From assembly GCA_003140215.1 (NCBI GenBank), contig PLJL01000004.1:1004661-1068660 (forward strand): a DNA stretch of 64,000 nucleotides, read 5' to 3'. Positions 27,634 through 36,419 of the stretch are shown here, one piece after another. Made by a program: the position numbers and the translations under genes. Each line of letters starts with the position of its first letter. The stretch's first letter is position 1. This stretch comes from Vulcanimicrobiota bacterium. GTDB lineage: Bacteria > Vulcanimicrobiota > Vulcanimicrobiia > Vulcanimicrobiales > Vulcanimicrobiaceae. The notes below the pieces were generated by a model. The model saw nothing but the letters and a program-made list of their open reading frames with translations. It was not told the origin of the DNA and searched no databases.

Positions 27634-29537
27634 ACGTCCCGCCCTTCATCTCGACCGTCGACCGCATCCCGCCGAGCAATCTCGAAGCGGAGATGGCGTT
27701 GCTCGGTTCGATCCTCGTCGACAAAGAGATGATGGCGACGGTCAGCGAGATCGTGCAGCCGGCGGACTTCTACGCCTCGCTGCACGAGTCGGTGTACCTG
27801 GCGCTCTACGCGCTGTACGAACGCGGCGAGCCGCTCGACAAAGTCGCGCTGGCCGAGGAGTTGCGCAACCGCGGGATGCTCGACAAGATCGGCGGGATGG
27901 CGTACCTCAACTCGCTCATGGACACCGTTCCGACCGCCGCGTCGGCGGAGTACTACGCGCGGATCGTACGCGAGAAGTCGTCGCTGCGCGGGCTCATCCA
28001 TGCGGGGACGCAGATAACGTCGCTGGGCTACGACTCCGAGGAGGACGTGCCGGGCGCGATCGACCGCGCCGAGCAGGTCGTCTACGAGGTCGGCAATCGC
28101 AGCGAGCACAACGCCTTCGCGACGGTGCCGTCGCTGCTGCTGGGCGTCTTCCAGTCCCTCGAGCGGCGCCACGAACAGAAGGGCGACCGCACCGGCGTCA
28201 CGTCGGGCTTCCGCGACATCGACGACTACACGGCCGGGTGGCAGCCCGGCAACCTGATCATCGTCGCCGCGCGCCCGGCCATGGGCAAGACCTCGCTGGC
28301 GCTCAACATGGCCGTCGCGGCGGCGAAGGACGAGAAGCGCCCCATCGCGCTGTTCTCGCTCGAGATGACGAAGCAGGAGCTCGTCGAGCGCTTCTTGTCG
28401 TCCGAAGCCCGGCTGGATGCCTCCAAGCTGCGCCGGGGCGCGATCGCCGACCGCGATTGGGAGAAGATCGGCCACGCGATGGGCGTGCTGCACGAGCTGC
28501 CGATCTATCTCGACGACGCGGGCGCCGTGAGCGTCACCGAGATCCGCTCGCGCCTGCGGCGCCTCAAATCGTCGCAGGGGCTGGCCGCGGTGTTCGTCGA
28601 CTACCTGCAGCTGGTGCGGCCGGCGACCTTGGCGCGCCAAGTCAATCGCAACGAAGAGCTCTCCGAGATCTGCCGGATCCTCAAGGCGACCGCCAAGGAC
28701 CTGGAAGTTCCGATCATCGCGTTGGCCCAGCTCAACCGCGCCGTCGAAACGCGCGCGGATAAGCGCCCGCTCTTATCCGATTTGCGCGACTGCCTCGCAG
28801 GGGACTCGCTCGTCACGAATGCCGAAACCGGCGAACGGTTTCCGATCAGCGAGATCGTCGAGAAACGGCTGCGGTTCGACGTTTGGGCCGTCGACAGCCG
28901 AATGCGGCTCGTGCGGCGCCCGATCGTTGACGCGTGGCAGGTCGGGCGAAAGCAGGTTTATCGCGTAACCACCAAGAGCGGACGCGTGGTGCGGTGCACC
29001 GACGGCCACCGCTTCCTCACAGCGTCCGGCTGGTCCGAGCTTCGCAATTGCGAAGCGCTTAGCGACATTGCAGTGGTCGGTGCATACCCGGACCGGAACG
29101 ATATTCCAGGCCACGGTATCGCAGCGCCCGGCCCGCACGAAGACGTGGCGTCGGGCGGCTTGCGCCATGCCCTCGGCGATCGTGCACTGGCTACGATTAC
29201 CCTCGAGAAGCCGGATATTCTGTGGGATCAGATCATCATGGTCGAACCACAAGGCATGGAAACGGTCTACGACCTCACCGTGGGAGAGCTCCACAATTTC
29301 TGCGTGGACGATGTTGTGACGCATAACAGCGGCGCGATTGAACAAGAAGCGGATATCGTTACGTTTTTGTACCGAGACGTATACTACAACAAGGAGACCT
29401 CGGCGGAACCGGATTTGACCGAGCTGATCATCGCCAAGCACCGCAACGGCAAGGTCGGTACCGTCAAGCTGCGCTTCCAGCCGGAGCACACGCTGTTCGT
29501 CCCGTACGGCGACGAGTCGCACTACCCCAACCCGTAG
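27630..29537 (+). CDS. dnaB: replicative DNA helicase DnaB, interrupted by a mini-intein
   Basis: 635-codon frame. The mature helicase would be about 456 residues after removal of a 179-residue intein. The N-terminal DnaB domain begins VPPHNLEAE-like (IPPSNLEAEMALLGSILVD), a linker follows, and the RecA-like motor domain holds Walker A ARPAMGKTSLALN (K220), Walker B AVFVDYLQLV and the DnaB motif 4 segment LSDLRD/SGAIEQEADIVTFLYRD, which is split by the intein. It unwinds DNA at the replication fork as a hexamer. Coupled to lonC by a 4-nt overlap; a VOC-protein gene follows 4 bp later. Confidence 0.95.
   Translation: MNVPPFISTVDRIPPSNLEAEMALLGSILVDKEMMATVSEIVQPADFYASLHESVYLALYALYERGEPLDKVALAEELRNRGMLDKIGGMAYLNSLMDTVPTAASAEYYARIVREKSSLRGLIHAGTQITSLGYDSEEDVPGAIDRAEQVVYEVGNRSEHNAFATVPSLLLGVFQSLERRHEQKGDRTGVTSGFRDIDDYTAGWQPGNLIIVAARPAMGKTSLALNMAVAAAKDEKRPIALFSLEMTKQELVERFLSSEARLDASKLRRGAIADRDWEKIGHAMGVLHELPIYLDDAGAVSVTEIRSRLRRLKSSQGLAAVFVDYLQLVRPATLARQVNRNEELSEICRILKATAKDLEVPIIALAQLNRAVETRADKRPLLSDLRDCLAGDSLVTNAETGERFPISEIVEKRLRFDVWAVDSRMRLVRRPIVDAWQVGRKQVYRVTTKSGRVVRCTDGHRFLTASGWSELRNCEALSDIAVVGAYPDRNDIPGHGIAAPGPHEDVASGGLRHALGDRALATITLEKPDILWDQIIMVEPQGMETVYDLTVGELHNFCVDDVVTHNSGAIEQEADIVTFLYRDVYYNKETSAEPDLTELIIAKHRNGKVGTVKLRFQPEHTLFVPYGDESHYPNP
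28791..29327 (+). other. mini-intein inside DnaB (no homing endonuclease)
   Basis: An in-frame insert of 179 codons between LSDLRD and SGAIEQEAD. All splicing residues are present: Cys1 at the N-terminus (CLAGDSLV), block B TxxH in RCTDGHRFLTASGW, block F VYDLTVGELHNFCVDDVV, terminal His-Asn (THN) and Ser as +1 residue. The middle is too short for a LAGLIDADG endonuclease, so it cannot home by itself. Its sequence is visibly less GC-rich than the flanking extein, pointing to acquisition by transfer. It resembles the mini form of the Rhodothermus and Synechocystis DnaB inteins; the exact insertion position relative to those should be checked. Confidence 0.92.
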
Positions 29538-29541
29538 CGCG

Positions 29542-29865
29542 ATGACGATTACGCCGGCGCAGCTGACTCTGGGCGTCAACGATATCGATGCGACCGAGCG
29601 GTTCTACCGCGACGTGCTCGGCGTCGAGACCGTGCGTCACGGCGATGCGGTGCGAATCACGTTCGGGGAGTTCACGCTCGTGTTCGAACATGCCCCGCCG
29701 ACCGAGCGGGCGAAGTTCGAGCTGGGGCTGCGTGTCCCCGACGCCGCGGCGCTCGAAACGCTCGCCGAGCGCGTCGGCGCGGTAACCTACGATCGCGACG
29801 GCGGGGGACGAGCGCTGTTCGTGACCGACCCCGACCACTACACGATCGAATTCTTCGCTCGCTGA
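29542..29865 (+). CDS. VOC-superfamily (glyoxalase/bleomycin-resistance-like) protein
   Basis: 107 residues with the two beta-alpha-beta-beta-beta halves of the vicinal-oxygen-chelate fold: LGVNDIDATERFYRDVLGVE in the first and ALFVTDPDHYTIEFF in the second. Likely metal ligands are limited to the Glu in the final IEFF and a His or Glu in the first half, so enzymatic activity is not assured. Follows dnaB by 4 bp and precedes the amidotransferase by 5 bp; probably cotranscribed with both. Confidence 0.8.
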   Translation: MTITPAQLTLGVNDIDATERFYRDVLGVETVRHGDAVRITFGEFTLVFEHAPPTERAKFELGLRVPDAAALETLAERVGAVTYDRDGGGRALFVTDPDHYTIEFFAR

Positions 29866-29870
29866 GCGGT

Positions 29871-30593
29871 ATGGACATCCTGCGCGCGCCGCGCATCCTT
29901 GTCACAACCTCGCGCGCGACCGCGGCTCAGGAGTATCTCGACGCGCTGCGCGAGGCCGGCGCCGAGCCCGTTCTGCTGCACGCCGGATGCGAATCTCCCC
30001 GGTCGCTCGATGGCTGCGATGGCTTGCTCGTCACCGGCGGCCCGGACGTCGATCCGGCGCTGTACGGCGCGGAGGACTCGTCGCTGGTGGAAAGCGTCGA
30101 GCGCGAGCGAGACGATCTCGAAACAGCGCTGTTATGGGAAGCGCGCGAGCGCCGCATCCCGACGCTGTGCATCTGCCGCGGCCTGCAGATCGCCAACGTC
30201 GCGTTCGGCGGGACGCTCATCCCCGACATCCCGGCCGCGCTCGGCGCCGCGGCGGGGATCCGGCATGCCGCGCGAAACGGCGACGGCGGCAGCGAACGCG
30301 GCGTCCTCGCGGAACACGTCGTGCGCATCGAGCCGGGCAGCCGGCTCGCGCGTACCGTGCGGACGCTGGACCTAGCGACGGGCGCGCGCCACCACCAGGC
30401 CGCCGACCGCTGCGCCGAGGATCTGCGCGTGGTCGGACGCACCGATGATGACGTCATCGAAGCGTTGGAAGCCCGTTTCGACTCGCCGTTTTGGCTCGCG
30501 GTCCAATGGCACCCGGAATCGACCCGCGCCGACGACGACGGTGCGAGCCGGAAGATCTTCAGCGATTTCGTGGCTGGGTGTGCAGGCGGTTGA
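29871..30593 (+). CDS. gamma-glutamyl-gamma-aminobutyrate hydrolase-like class I glutamine amidotransferase (peptidase C26)
   Basis: 240 residues. The PuuD-type features are DGLLVTGGPDVDPALYG, the nucleophile elbow LCICRGLQIANVAFGGTLIPD with the catalytic Cys, then TGARHHQAAD and the catalytic His/Glu pair in AVQWHPEST. It cleaves gamma-glutamyl amides such as gamma-Glu-GABA in putrescine breakdown; no putrescine genes are nearby, so the true substrate is open. Convergent with the GGDEF-EAL gene. Confidence 0.85.
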   Translation: MDILRAPRILVTTSRATAAQEYLDALREAGAEPVLLHAGCESPRSLDGCDGLLVTGGPDVDPALYGAEDSSLVESVERERDDLETALLWEARERRIPTLCICRGLQIANVAFGGTLIPDIPAALGAAAGIRHAARNGDGGSERGVLAEHVVRIEPGSRLARTVRTLDLATGARHHQAADRCAEDLRVVGRTDDDVIEALEARFDSPFWLAVQWHPESTRADDDGASRKIFSDFVAGCAGG

Positions 30594-30595
30594 CC

Positions 30596-32704
30596 CTAGG
30601 CGCTGCGCTCGACGAGGCGGAGCTTGGGGCGCTGCGTGCTGCGCAGGAGCGCTTCGAGCGACTCGAACGGCTGCGGCGCGCCGAAACGATAGCCTTGACC
30701 GTCGTCGCATCCGATCGACGTGACGAAGAGCGCCTGTTCGCCGGTCTCGATCCCTTCGGCGACCACGCGCAGGCCGAACGCTTTGGCGACGTTGACGATC
30801 GACACGACGATCGCGCGATCCGAGTCGTCGTTGCAGACGTCGCGGATGAAGGTGCGATCGATCTTGAGCATGGTGATCGGCAGGCGCTTGAGGTGCGCGA
30901 GCGAGCTGTAACCGATCCCGAAGTCGTCCATCGCGACCTCGACACCAAGGTCGCGCAGGCTCTCCAGGGCCGGCAGGGCCGAATCCTCGAGGGCCGCGGT
31001 CTCGGCGATCTCCATGATCAACGCGCGCGGCGGGATCTCGTGTTTCGCCAGGGCCGTCGCGACGGTCGCGCACAGATCGTCGGCCCGCAGGTCGCGCGCC
31101 GAGAGGTTCACCGCCATGCGGAATTCCGGCGCGATCGCGCGGAACACCGCTGCGGCGGCGCAGGCTTCGCGCAGCACCCAGCGGTCGATGTCCACCACCA
31201 GCGACGACTGCTCGGCGATCGGAATGAACGTCGCCGGCTCGATCGTGCCGCGGGTCGGATGGTGCCAGCGCAGCAATGCTTCGCAGCCGACGATCTGCTC
31301 GGTTGTCAGGTCGACCAGCGGCTGATACGCGATGTTCAGCTCGCCGCGCGCCATCGCTTGGCGCAGGTCGGCCTCGAGCGAGAAGCGCTCGGCGTCCTCG
31401 ATTTGCATCGCCGGCTCGTAGACCGCGAGGCTGCTGCCGCCGGTGGCCTTGGCGCGGTACATCGCGGCGTCGGCATGGGCGGTGAGTGCTTCGGCGTCGA
31501 GGCCGTGGTCGGGGAACACCGCGGCGCCGACGCTCACGCCGACGTAGACCTCGCTGTCCTGCACCCTGATCGGGGCCGATAGCGCCCGGATCAGCCGGTT
31601 CGAGAAGATCTCGATGTCGCCGACGTTGGCGATGCTTGAGAGCAGCACCACGAATTCGTCGCCGCCCGGGCGCGCGATGAAGTCTCCACCGCGCACACAG
31701 CGCTGCAGCCGCGTCGCGACCTCACGCAGCACCTCGTCGCCGGCGCCGTGCCCCATCGTATCGTTGATCGCCTTGAAGCGGTCGAGGTCGAGGAACAAGA
31801 GTGCGAAGCGCCGCCCGTCGAACCGTGCCTCGGCGACGGCCTCTTGGAGGCGCTGCTCGAGCGAGAAGCGATTGGGCAGCGCGGTGAGCCGGTCGCAGTG
31901 CGCCGCATCGAAGAGCTGGCGCTGCGTGCGCTTGAGCTCGGTGATGTCGATCGACACGCCGACGGCGCCCAGGATGTTGTCGTCGCGGTCGGACAACGGC
32001 TCGACGTGGTGGCGCAGCCAGTGGTCGCCGTGCGCGCCCTCGACGCGCACGTGTCGCCCGGTGAAGACCTTGCGCAGCACGTCTTCGGCGATCAAGGCGG
32101 AGCAGGGCTGCCCCACGAGCTCCTCGGCGGTGAGCGCAAGCTCGTCGAGCGCTCCCCCCGAGACCGCGGTGAAGCGTCCGTCCCGCCCGACGGTCCACAG
32201 CACGGCGTCGACGTTGTTGGCGACGAGCTGCAAGCTGTGCGCGTTCTCGTGCAGCTGGGTTTCGGCGATCGTCTGCGCGCTGACGTCCTGAAGCGAGACC
32301 AGCGTCTCGTCGGCCGCCGGCAGGATGCGGACCTCGACCCAGCGCTGCAGCGCCGGAAAAGCGTAGACCCGCTCGATGGGAACGCCGCTGCGCCGCGCGG
32401 CGCGGATGTCGGGGACCAGCTCCGAGCCCAACGGCGCCACGATCTGTTCGAGGGCGACGCCGACCACCTCGTCGGACGTGCGCGCCAAAAGGCGTTCTGC
32501 GCCTTCGTTGATGTGGGTGACGCGCAAGTCGCTGTCGACGATGTAGACGCCTTCACGCACCGCCTCGAGCAAGTTGTACCGCCGCTCCCAGGCGTCGGCC
32601 GCCGAGAGCATCGCGGCCTGCACCTGATCGCGGCTGTGCAACCAGCGCAGCAACGCGATGCCCGCCAAGAGCATCAGCATCGCGGCGGCCAGCGTCATGC
32701 TCAT
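30596..32704 (-). CDS. membrane-anchored PAS-GGDEF-EAL cyclic-di-GMP protein
   Basis: 702 residues. An N-terminal membrane helix (about 3-20), two PAS-like domains (about 45-150 and 160-280), a GGDEF domain (active site RPGGDEF with the I-site RGGD five residues before it) and an EAL domain (VGCEALLRW, MEIAETA, DDFGIGYSSL, KIDRTFI). Both catalytic motifs look complete, so it could make and/or degrade c-di-GMP in response to a PAS signal. The ATG (32704) overlaps the stop of the LuxR-type gene (ATGA). The frame is open far upstream but only as a shadow of that gene. Confidence 0.92.
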   Translation of the reverse strand: MSMTLAAAMLMLLAGIALLRWLHSRDQVQAAMLSAADAWERRYNLLEAVREGVYIVDSDLRVTHINEGAERLLARTSDEVVGVALEQIVAPLGSELVPDIRAARRSGVPIERVYAFPALQRWVEVRILPAADETLVSLQDVSAQTIAETQLHENAHSLQLVANNVDAVLWTVGRDGRFTAVSGGALDELALTAEELVGQPCSALIAEDVLRKVFTGRHVRVEGAHGDHWLRHHVEPLSDRDDNILGAVGVSIDITELKRTQRQLFDAAHCDRLTALPNRFSLEQRLQEAVAEARFDGRRFALLFLDLDRFKAINDTMGHGAGDEVLREVATRLQRCVRGGDFIARPGGDEFVVLLSSIANVGDIEIFSNRLIRALSAPIRVQDSEVYVGVSVGAAVFPDHGLDAEALTAHADAAMYRAKATGGSSLAVYEPAMQIEDAERFSLEADLRQAMARGELNIAYQPLVDLTTEQIVGCEALLRWHHPTRGTIEPATFIPIAEQSSLVVDIDRWVLREACAAAAVFRAIAPEFRMAVNLSARDLRADDLCATVATALAKHEIPPRALIMEIAETAALEDSALPALESLRDLGVEVAMDDFGIGYSSLAHLKRLPITMLKIDRTFIRDVCNDDSDRAIVVSIVNVAKAFGLRVVAEGIETGEQALFVTSIGCDDGQGYRFGAPQPFESLEALLRSTQRPKLRLVERSA

Positions 32705-34245
32705 CAGATCAGTGCGCGCCGGCGCGCTTCGTCGAGCAACGCGCCTCGTGAGGTTACACCGAAGGCCTGGTAGACGGACTCGATCTGCCGGCCGATCCGG
32801 TAGATGCTTCGGCTGAACCGCCGCGAGAGATCCTCGACGTCGGCGCCGCTCCACAAGGCCCGCGCGATCTGGCGCTGGAGCGGTGACAGCTGGTCGGGCA
32901 TCGCGTGCTCGCGCGCCACCGACTCGTCGGCGTGCGACGCCAACGGGCAATCGGGGTAGTGCGTCGCGTGCTTGATCGCGGCTTGACGCCAGTGATCTTC
33001 GCCGGTGAGCTCGGCCAGCGCCATCGCGGCGAGCGTCGCGCGGTACCAGAAGGATGCATGCTCGAAGATCGCGTGCGCCTCGTGGAGCGAGCGCACCGCC
33101 GCCTCGCGGCGTCCCAGCATCTGGTCGATCCGCCCTTGCGCGTACTGCTTGTGGCCGGTAGCGCGCTTGTCGCCGTGCACGGCCAGCGCGGGGTTGACGC
33201 TTTCGGTCCCCATGCGGGAGTACATCGTCGCATACCGCTGAGCGCGCGGCGCGTCGGTCGGCGCGTGCAGCACCGAGAGCGCGACGAGCACCTGGCGTTC
33301 CTCGCCGTAGCTGGCCTCCCACGGCACCTCGAACGCGAGCGCATCGGCTTGGGCCAGCTCTTCCATCGCCCAGAACTCGTTGCGCGAGATGCGTGCGACG
33401 TACGCGCGGTCGAGATGCCCCATGATCCGCCACGTGGCGCTGGGTGCGAGCGTGCGGGCTTCCTTGAACGCCCACTGCGCTTGGCCGGGGTTGCCGCGCA
33501 TGAAGGCGTCCCAGCCGAACGCGCGGATCATCTGGAACTGCGCGACGCGGACGTCGGGTGTCCAGGCGAGGGCCTCGCTCGCGAGCCGCGCCGCCGCGAT
33601 GCCCTCGGCGTCGGCCGTCTCGAACGATACCTGCGCGAGCGCATGGATTGAGGTCGCGAGCGTACCGACGTCGACGGGGGCGGGGCCGGTCGCATACTTC
33701 ACCGCGCGGATGAGGTCGGCCACGTGCTCGGTGTAGTTCTCGTTGCCGGCGTGAAGCCACGCCCGGTATGCGTAGGCCGCGGACGCGATGCTGGGATCGG
33801 GATGGGTGACGGCCAGTTGGGCTTCCGGCGCCGAGGGATCGCATTCGCGCCGAAACCAGCGCATTCGCAGCTCGTGATAGGCCAGCGTGTGCATACCGTG
33901 CGGGACGGCGTGCATCCCGGCGCGCGCATCGGCGTAGCGGGACTCCGCCGACGAGAAGTCGCGCACCGCCGCGTAGAGCTTGCCGGTCTCGACGTCGCGG
34001 CCGAAACATCCCTCGAGCGAGGTGAACAGATCGTCGATGCCGGCGAGGTACGCCAGCGCGTCGCTGGGATTGCGCCGCCCGATCGTCTCGGCTTTGAGCA
34101 GAACCGCCTGCTCGACGAGCGCGTCGGGCCAGTCCTCGCAGCCGTCGAGCAGTTCGAGGGCCGCGTCGTAGAGGGCCGACCGTTGCGCGACGCGGGCGTC
34201 GCGCAACGAATCTGCCAGGGTTTCGGGATCGGACAGCCGCAGCAT
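32704..34245 (-). CDS. TPR-like regulator with LuxR-type helix-turn-helix
   Basis: 513 residues. The N-terminal 440 residues are alpha-helical and TPR-like (repeats around residues 110, 200 and 330). The C-terminus has a LuxR/GerE-type DNA-binding helix set: LSPLQRQIARALWSGADVED, RIGRQIESVYQAFGVTSRG. There is no ATPase domain, unlike MalT. It is translationally coupled to the c-di-GMP protein downstream and may control it or act under it. Signal unknown. It begins 11 bp after the DUF4382 lipoprotein gene. Confidence 0.75.
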   Translation of the reverse strand: MLRLSDPETLADSLRDARVAQRSALYDAALELLDGCEDWPDALVEQAVLLKAETIGRRNPSDALAYLAGIDDLFTSLEGCFGRDVETGKLYAAVRDFSSAESRYADARAGMHAVPHGMHTLAYHELRMRWFRRECDPSAPEAQLAVTHPDPSIASAAYAYRAWLHAGNENYTEHVADLIRAVKYATGPAPVDVGTLATSIHALAQVSFETADAEGIAAARLASEALAWTPDVRVAQFQMIRAFGWDAFMRGNPGQAQWAFKEARTLAPSATWRIMGHLDRAYVARISRNEFWAMEELAQADALAFEVPWEASYGEERQVLVALSVLHAPTDAPRAQRYATMYSRMGTESVNPALAVHGDKRATGHKQYAQGRIDQMLGRREAAVRSLHEAHAIFEHASFWYRATLAAMALAELTGEDHWRQAAIKHATHYPDCPLASHADESVAREHAMPDQLSPLQRQIARALWSGADVEDLSRRFSRSIYRIGRQIESVYQAFGVTSRGALLDEARRRALI

Positions 34246-34256
34246 CGTCGCGAGGT

Positions 34257-35171
34257 TCAGTCGATCAGCGTGTTGAGATTGAGGTCTTCTTCGGGTGATA
34301 TGACCACGTTCTGCGTGGGCGCCGCGCCGGCGTCGTTGCCGGACGCCGTCACCGGCACGCCGGCGCCGGTCGTGTAGCTGTTCTTCACCACAATCGTGTA
34401 CTCGCCGGGCGGCAGCGCGTGCAGGACGAACGTCCCGTCGGGTGCCGTGGCGGTAGAGTTCGCCACGTGACCGCTAGCGTCGACCGCGAGGACCGTCGCG
34501 TCGTACACCGGCTTGCCGGCCACGTTAAGAACATTGCCGTTCGCCTGCCCGGCGGCGTTTGCGGCGGTGACCGACGGCTGCACGTAGATCGTGCCGTTCG
34601 CGATCTTGATCGACTGCATCACGTTGAAGTCGAGCGTCAGCTTCGTCACGCCGTTGTTGGCGTTTCCGCCGGCCTTCCCGACGGCGAATGCGACGTTGAA
34701 GTCGACCGCTACGACGGCGGCGGTACTGGGATTGCCCGGACTACCCCATACGATCGGGAACGTATGCCCGGCCAAAACGACCGCCGACCTCCGGGTGTCG
34801 ATCAGCAGTCGAACGCCTGTATACGAACCGTCCGGCGCTTTGCCGTCGAACCCCAGCGGGTTCTTCTGCAGTGCGATGAGGTTCACGAGCGTCTCGGGTG
34901 TGAACGTCTGGAAGGTCGTCGCAGTCGTGCCCGACAGCAACTGAATGCCTTCGAGCGCGACGTTGACCTGGGCGCCGCCGGCGCCGGGGATCGGCGCGTC
35001 GAACAACGCGAGGTGGAGCGCGCTCAGGGTTCTACCGGGCGCACCGCCCAGCAGGTCCAACGGTTGGAGCGAGACGCTCGACGGCGCGTTCGGAACGGCG
35101 CTGGAGCTAAGCCCGGCCCCGGAGCAACTCGCCAAGAGCAGCGCGGCGGCGAGTGCGAAGACACTTTTCAT
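34257..35171 (-). CDS. DUF4382-like lipoprotein with carboxypeptidase-regulatory-like domain
   Basis: 304 residues. A lipoprotein signal peptide with lipobox LLASC (Cys16) directs it to the cell envelope. The first domain (about 35-190, LSALHLALFDAPIPGAGG, VNVALEGIQLLS, YTGVRLLIDT) resembles DUF4382. A second, beta-sandwich domain follows (about 205-280: VYDATVLAVDASGHV, TATAPDGTFVLHALPPGEY), typical of carboxypeptidase regulatory-like repeats. Function unknown; probably surface binding. Its 5' leader contains three consecutive hairpins (35199-35262). Confidence 0.8.
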   Translation of the reverse strand: MKSVFALAAALLLASCSGAGLSSSAVPNAPSSVSLQPLDLLGGAPGRTLSALHLALFDAPIPGAGGAQVNVALEGIQLLSGTTATTFQTFTPETLVNLIALQKNPLGFDGKAPDGSYTGVRLLIDTRRSAVVLAGHTFPIVWGSPGNPSTAAVVAVDFNVAFAVGKAGGNANNGVTKLTLDFNVMQSIKIANGTIYVQPSVTAANAAGQANGNVLNVAGKPVYDATVLAVDASGHVANSTATAPDGTFVLHALPPGEYTIVVKNSYTTGAGVPVTASGNDAGAAPTQNVVISPEEDLNLNTLID

Positions 35172-35198
35172 CCGTGATCGATCCCTATTCGGAGACGG

Positions 35199-35262
35199 CG
35201 ACGATCCTGGGATCGTCGAGAGCTCGTTTCCAAGAGCTCGCCGCTCGGAGCTTTACCGAGCG
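35199..35262 (-). promoter_or_regulatory. three tandem stem-loops in the leader of the DUF4382 lipoprotein gene
   Basis: Read on the minus strand, 5' to 3': CGCTCGG/CCGAGCG (7 bp, 7-nt loop, 35262-35242), GAGCTC/GAGCTC (6 bp, 8-nt loop, 35239-35220), and CGACGATCC/GGATCGTCG (9 bp, 2-nt loop, 35218-35199). They follow one another with 1-2 nt spacing and end 27 nt before the ATG, so a message covering them would have a compact structured leader. A weak TTGGGC/TACGTT promoter-like pair lies just upstream. Confidence 0.45.
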
Positions 35263-35419
35263 AACGTACCGTGGGGTTGACGTCCTCGCCCAATCGTCAG
35301 CGTCGGCGGACGTCGTCCGACGGACAAGCTCTTCCCCAGGACGAAAGTCCCTAACCTCTCGAGCGCCGGCGGCACGCGTAAAATCTGCGTCACCGCGCCA
35401 GCGTTGAGCCGTCGTGCAC

Positions 35420-35441
35420 GCGCGTTGACGCGTCAACGCGC
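35420..35441. repeat. perfect 22-bp palindrome downstream of the yeiH-like gene
   Basis: The half-site GCGCGTTGACG is followed immediately by its exact reverse complement, with no spacer. It sits 5 bp past the stop codon of the YeiH gene, within the 275-bp space 35172-35446 that holds no supported gene. It may be a transcription-end hairpin or a protein-binding dyad; there is no T-tract. Confidence 0.5.
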
Positions 35442-35446
35442 CGGAG

Positions 35447-36418
35447 CTACATCCCGCCGGCGTGCTGGATCGCGAGCGACGACAACGCGACCGCGACCCA
35501 CAGCAGAAAGCCCAACGCCAGCGGCCGGGCGCCGGCACGCAACAGGCGCGCGAGCTCGGTTTGCAAGCCGATCGCCGCCAGCGCGACGCTGATCATGAAG
35601 ACCGCGACGGTGGCGATCGGGTCGTGCCACGACCGCGGTACGACGCCGCTGCTGTTCACCAGCGCCGCCGCGAGAAACCACACGATGAACCACGGCACGA
35701 TGCGCTTCCATGGCACGCGTGCACTCGCGGACCCACGCGCGCGCGCGCGCCACAGCGCGATCGCCGCCACGATCGGAAGGATCAGCGTTGCCCGCGTCAG
35801 CTTGACGATGGTCGCGTAGTCGCCCGCGTCGCGGCCGTAGACGTAGCCGGCCGCGACGACGGACGACGTATCGTTGATCGCGGTGCCGGCCCACAGGCCG
35901 AACGCCTGTTGTCCCAATCCGAGCGCGTGCCCGATCGGCGGAAAGACCAGCACCGCGACGATGTTATAGAAGAAGACCGTCGCGATGGAGAGCGCGACGT
36001 CGGCCTCCTCGGGCTCGATCACCGAGGCGACCGCCGCGATCGCCGACGCGCCGCAGATCGCGGTGCCGACGCCGACGAGCGTGCGCAGCGCGGCGTCCAG
36101 GCGCAGCAGGCGGCCCAGAACCGGCGCCAGGACCAGCGCCACCGCGATCGTTCCGAGCGTGACCGGCAGCGTCCCCAGGCCGGTGCGCAGCACCGTCGCC
36201 AGCGACAACGCGAAGCCCGAGACGACGATCGCGGCCTGCAGCACCATCCGGGCCGAGAAGGAGATGCCGGGCTTGCAGGCCGCCGGCAGCGGCCCGACGG
36301 CGCGAATCGCGACGCCCAGGACGATCGCGAAAACCGGCGCGCCGGCCAGCGGCACGACGTGCGCGCAGATCACCGCTACCGCCGCGACCGTCGCGGCGGC
36401 GAGCAGTCCCGGGATCAC
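35447..36418 (-). CDS. YeiH/UPF0324 family putative sulfate/anion exporter
   Basis: 323 residues, about ten membrane helices. Conserved family segments: VFAIVLGVAIRAVG, SFSARMVLQAAIVVSGF, GVGTAICGASAIAAVASVI, and GTAINDTSSVVAAG. The family includes YeiH and proteins tied to sulfite or thiosulfate metabolism; direction and substrate are not certain. Start at GTG 36418, one base after the stop of the gamma-carbonic-anhydrase-like gene, so the two are likely cotranslated; the frame is open upstream only as a shadow of that gene. Confidence 0.85.
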   Translation of the reverse strand: MIPGLLAAATVAAVAVICAHVVPLAGAPVFAIVLGVAIRAVGPLPAACKPGISFSARMVLQAAIVVSGFALSLATVLRTGLGTLPVTLGTIAVALVLAPVLGRLLRLDAALRTLVGVGTAICGASAIAAVASVIEPEEADVALSIATVFFYNIVAVLVFPPIGHALGLGQQAFGLWAGTAINDTSSVVAAGYVYGRDAGDYATIVKLTRATLILPIVAAIALWRARARGSASARVPWKRIVPWFIVWFLAAALVNSSGVVPRSWHDPIATVAVFMISVALAAIGLQTELARLLRAGARPLALGFLLWVAVALSSLAIQHAGGM

Positions 36419-36419
36419 G

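Noticed and set aside
29041-29054. 14-bp palindrome TTCGCAATTGCGAA
   Set aside because: Inside the intein coding sequence; probably coincidence, no matching second site seen.
32705-34009. Upstream extension of the GGDEF-EAL frame
   Set aside because: It runs inside the LuxR-type gene in another frame; the ATG at 32704 gives a clean membrane start.
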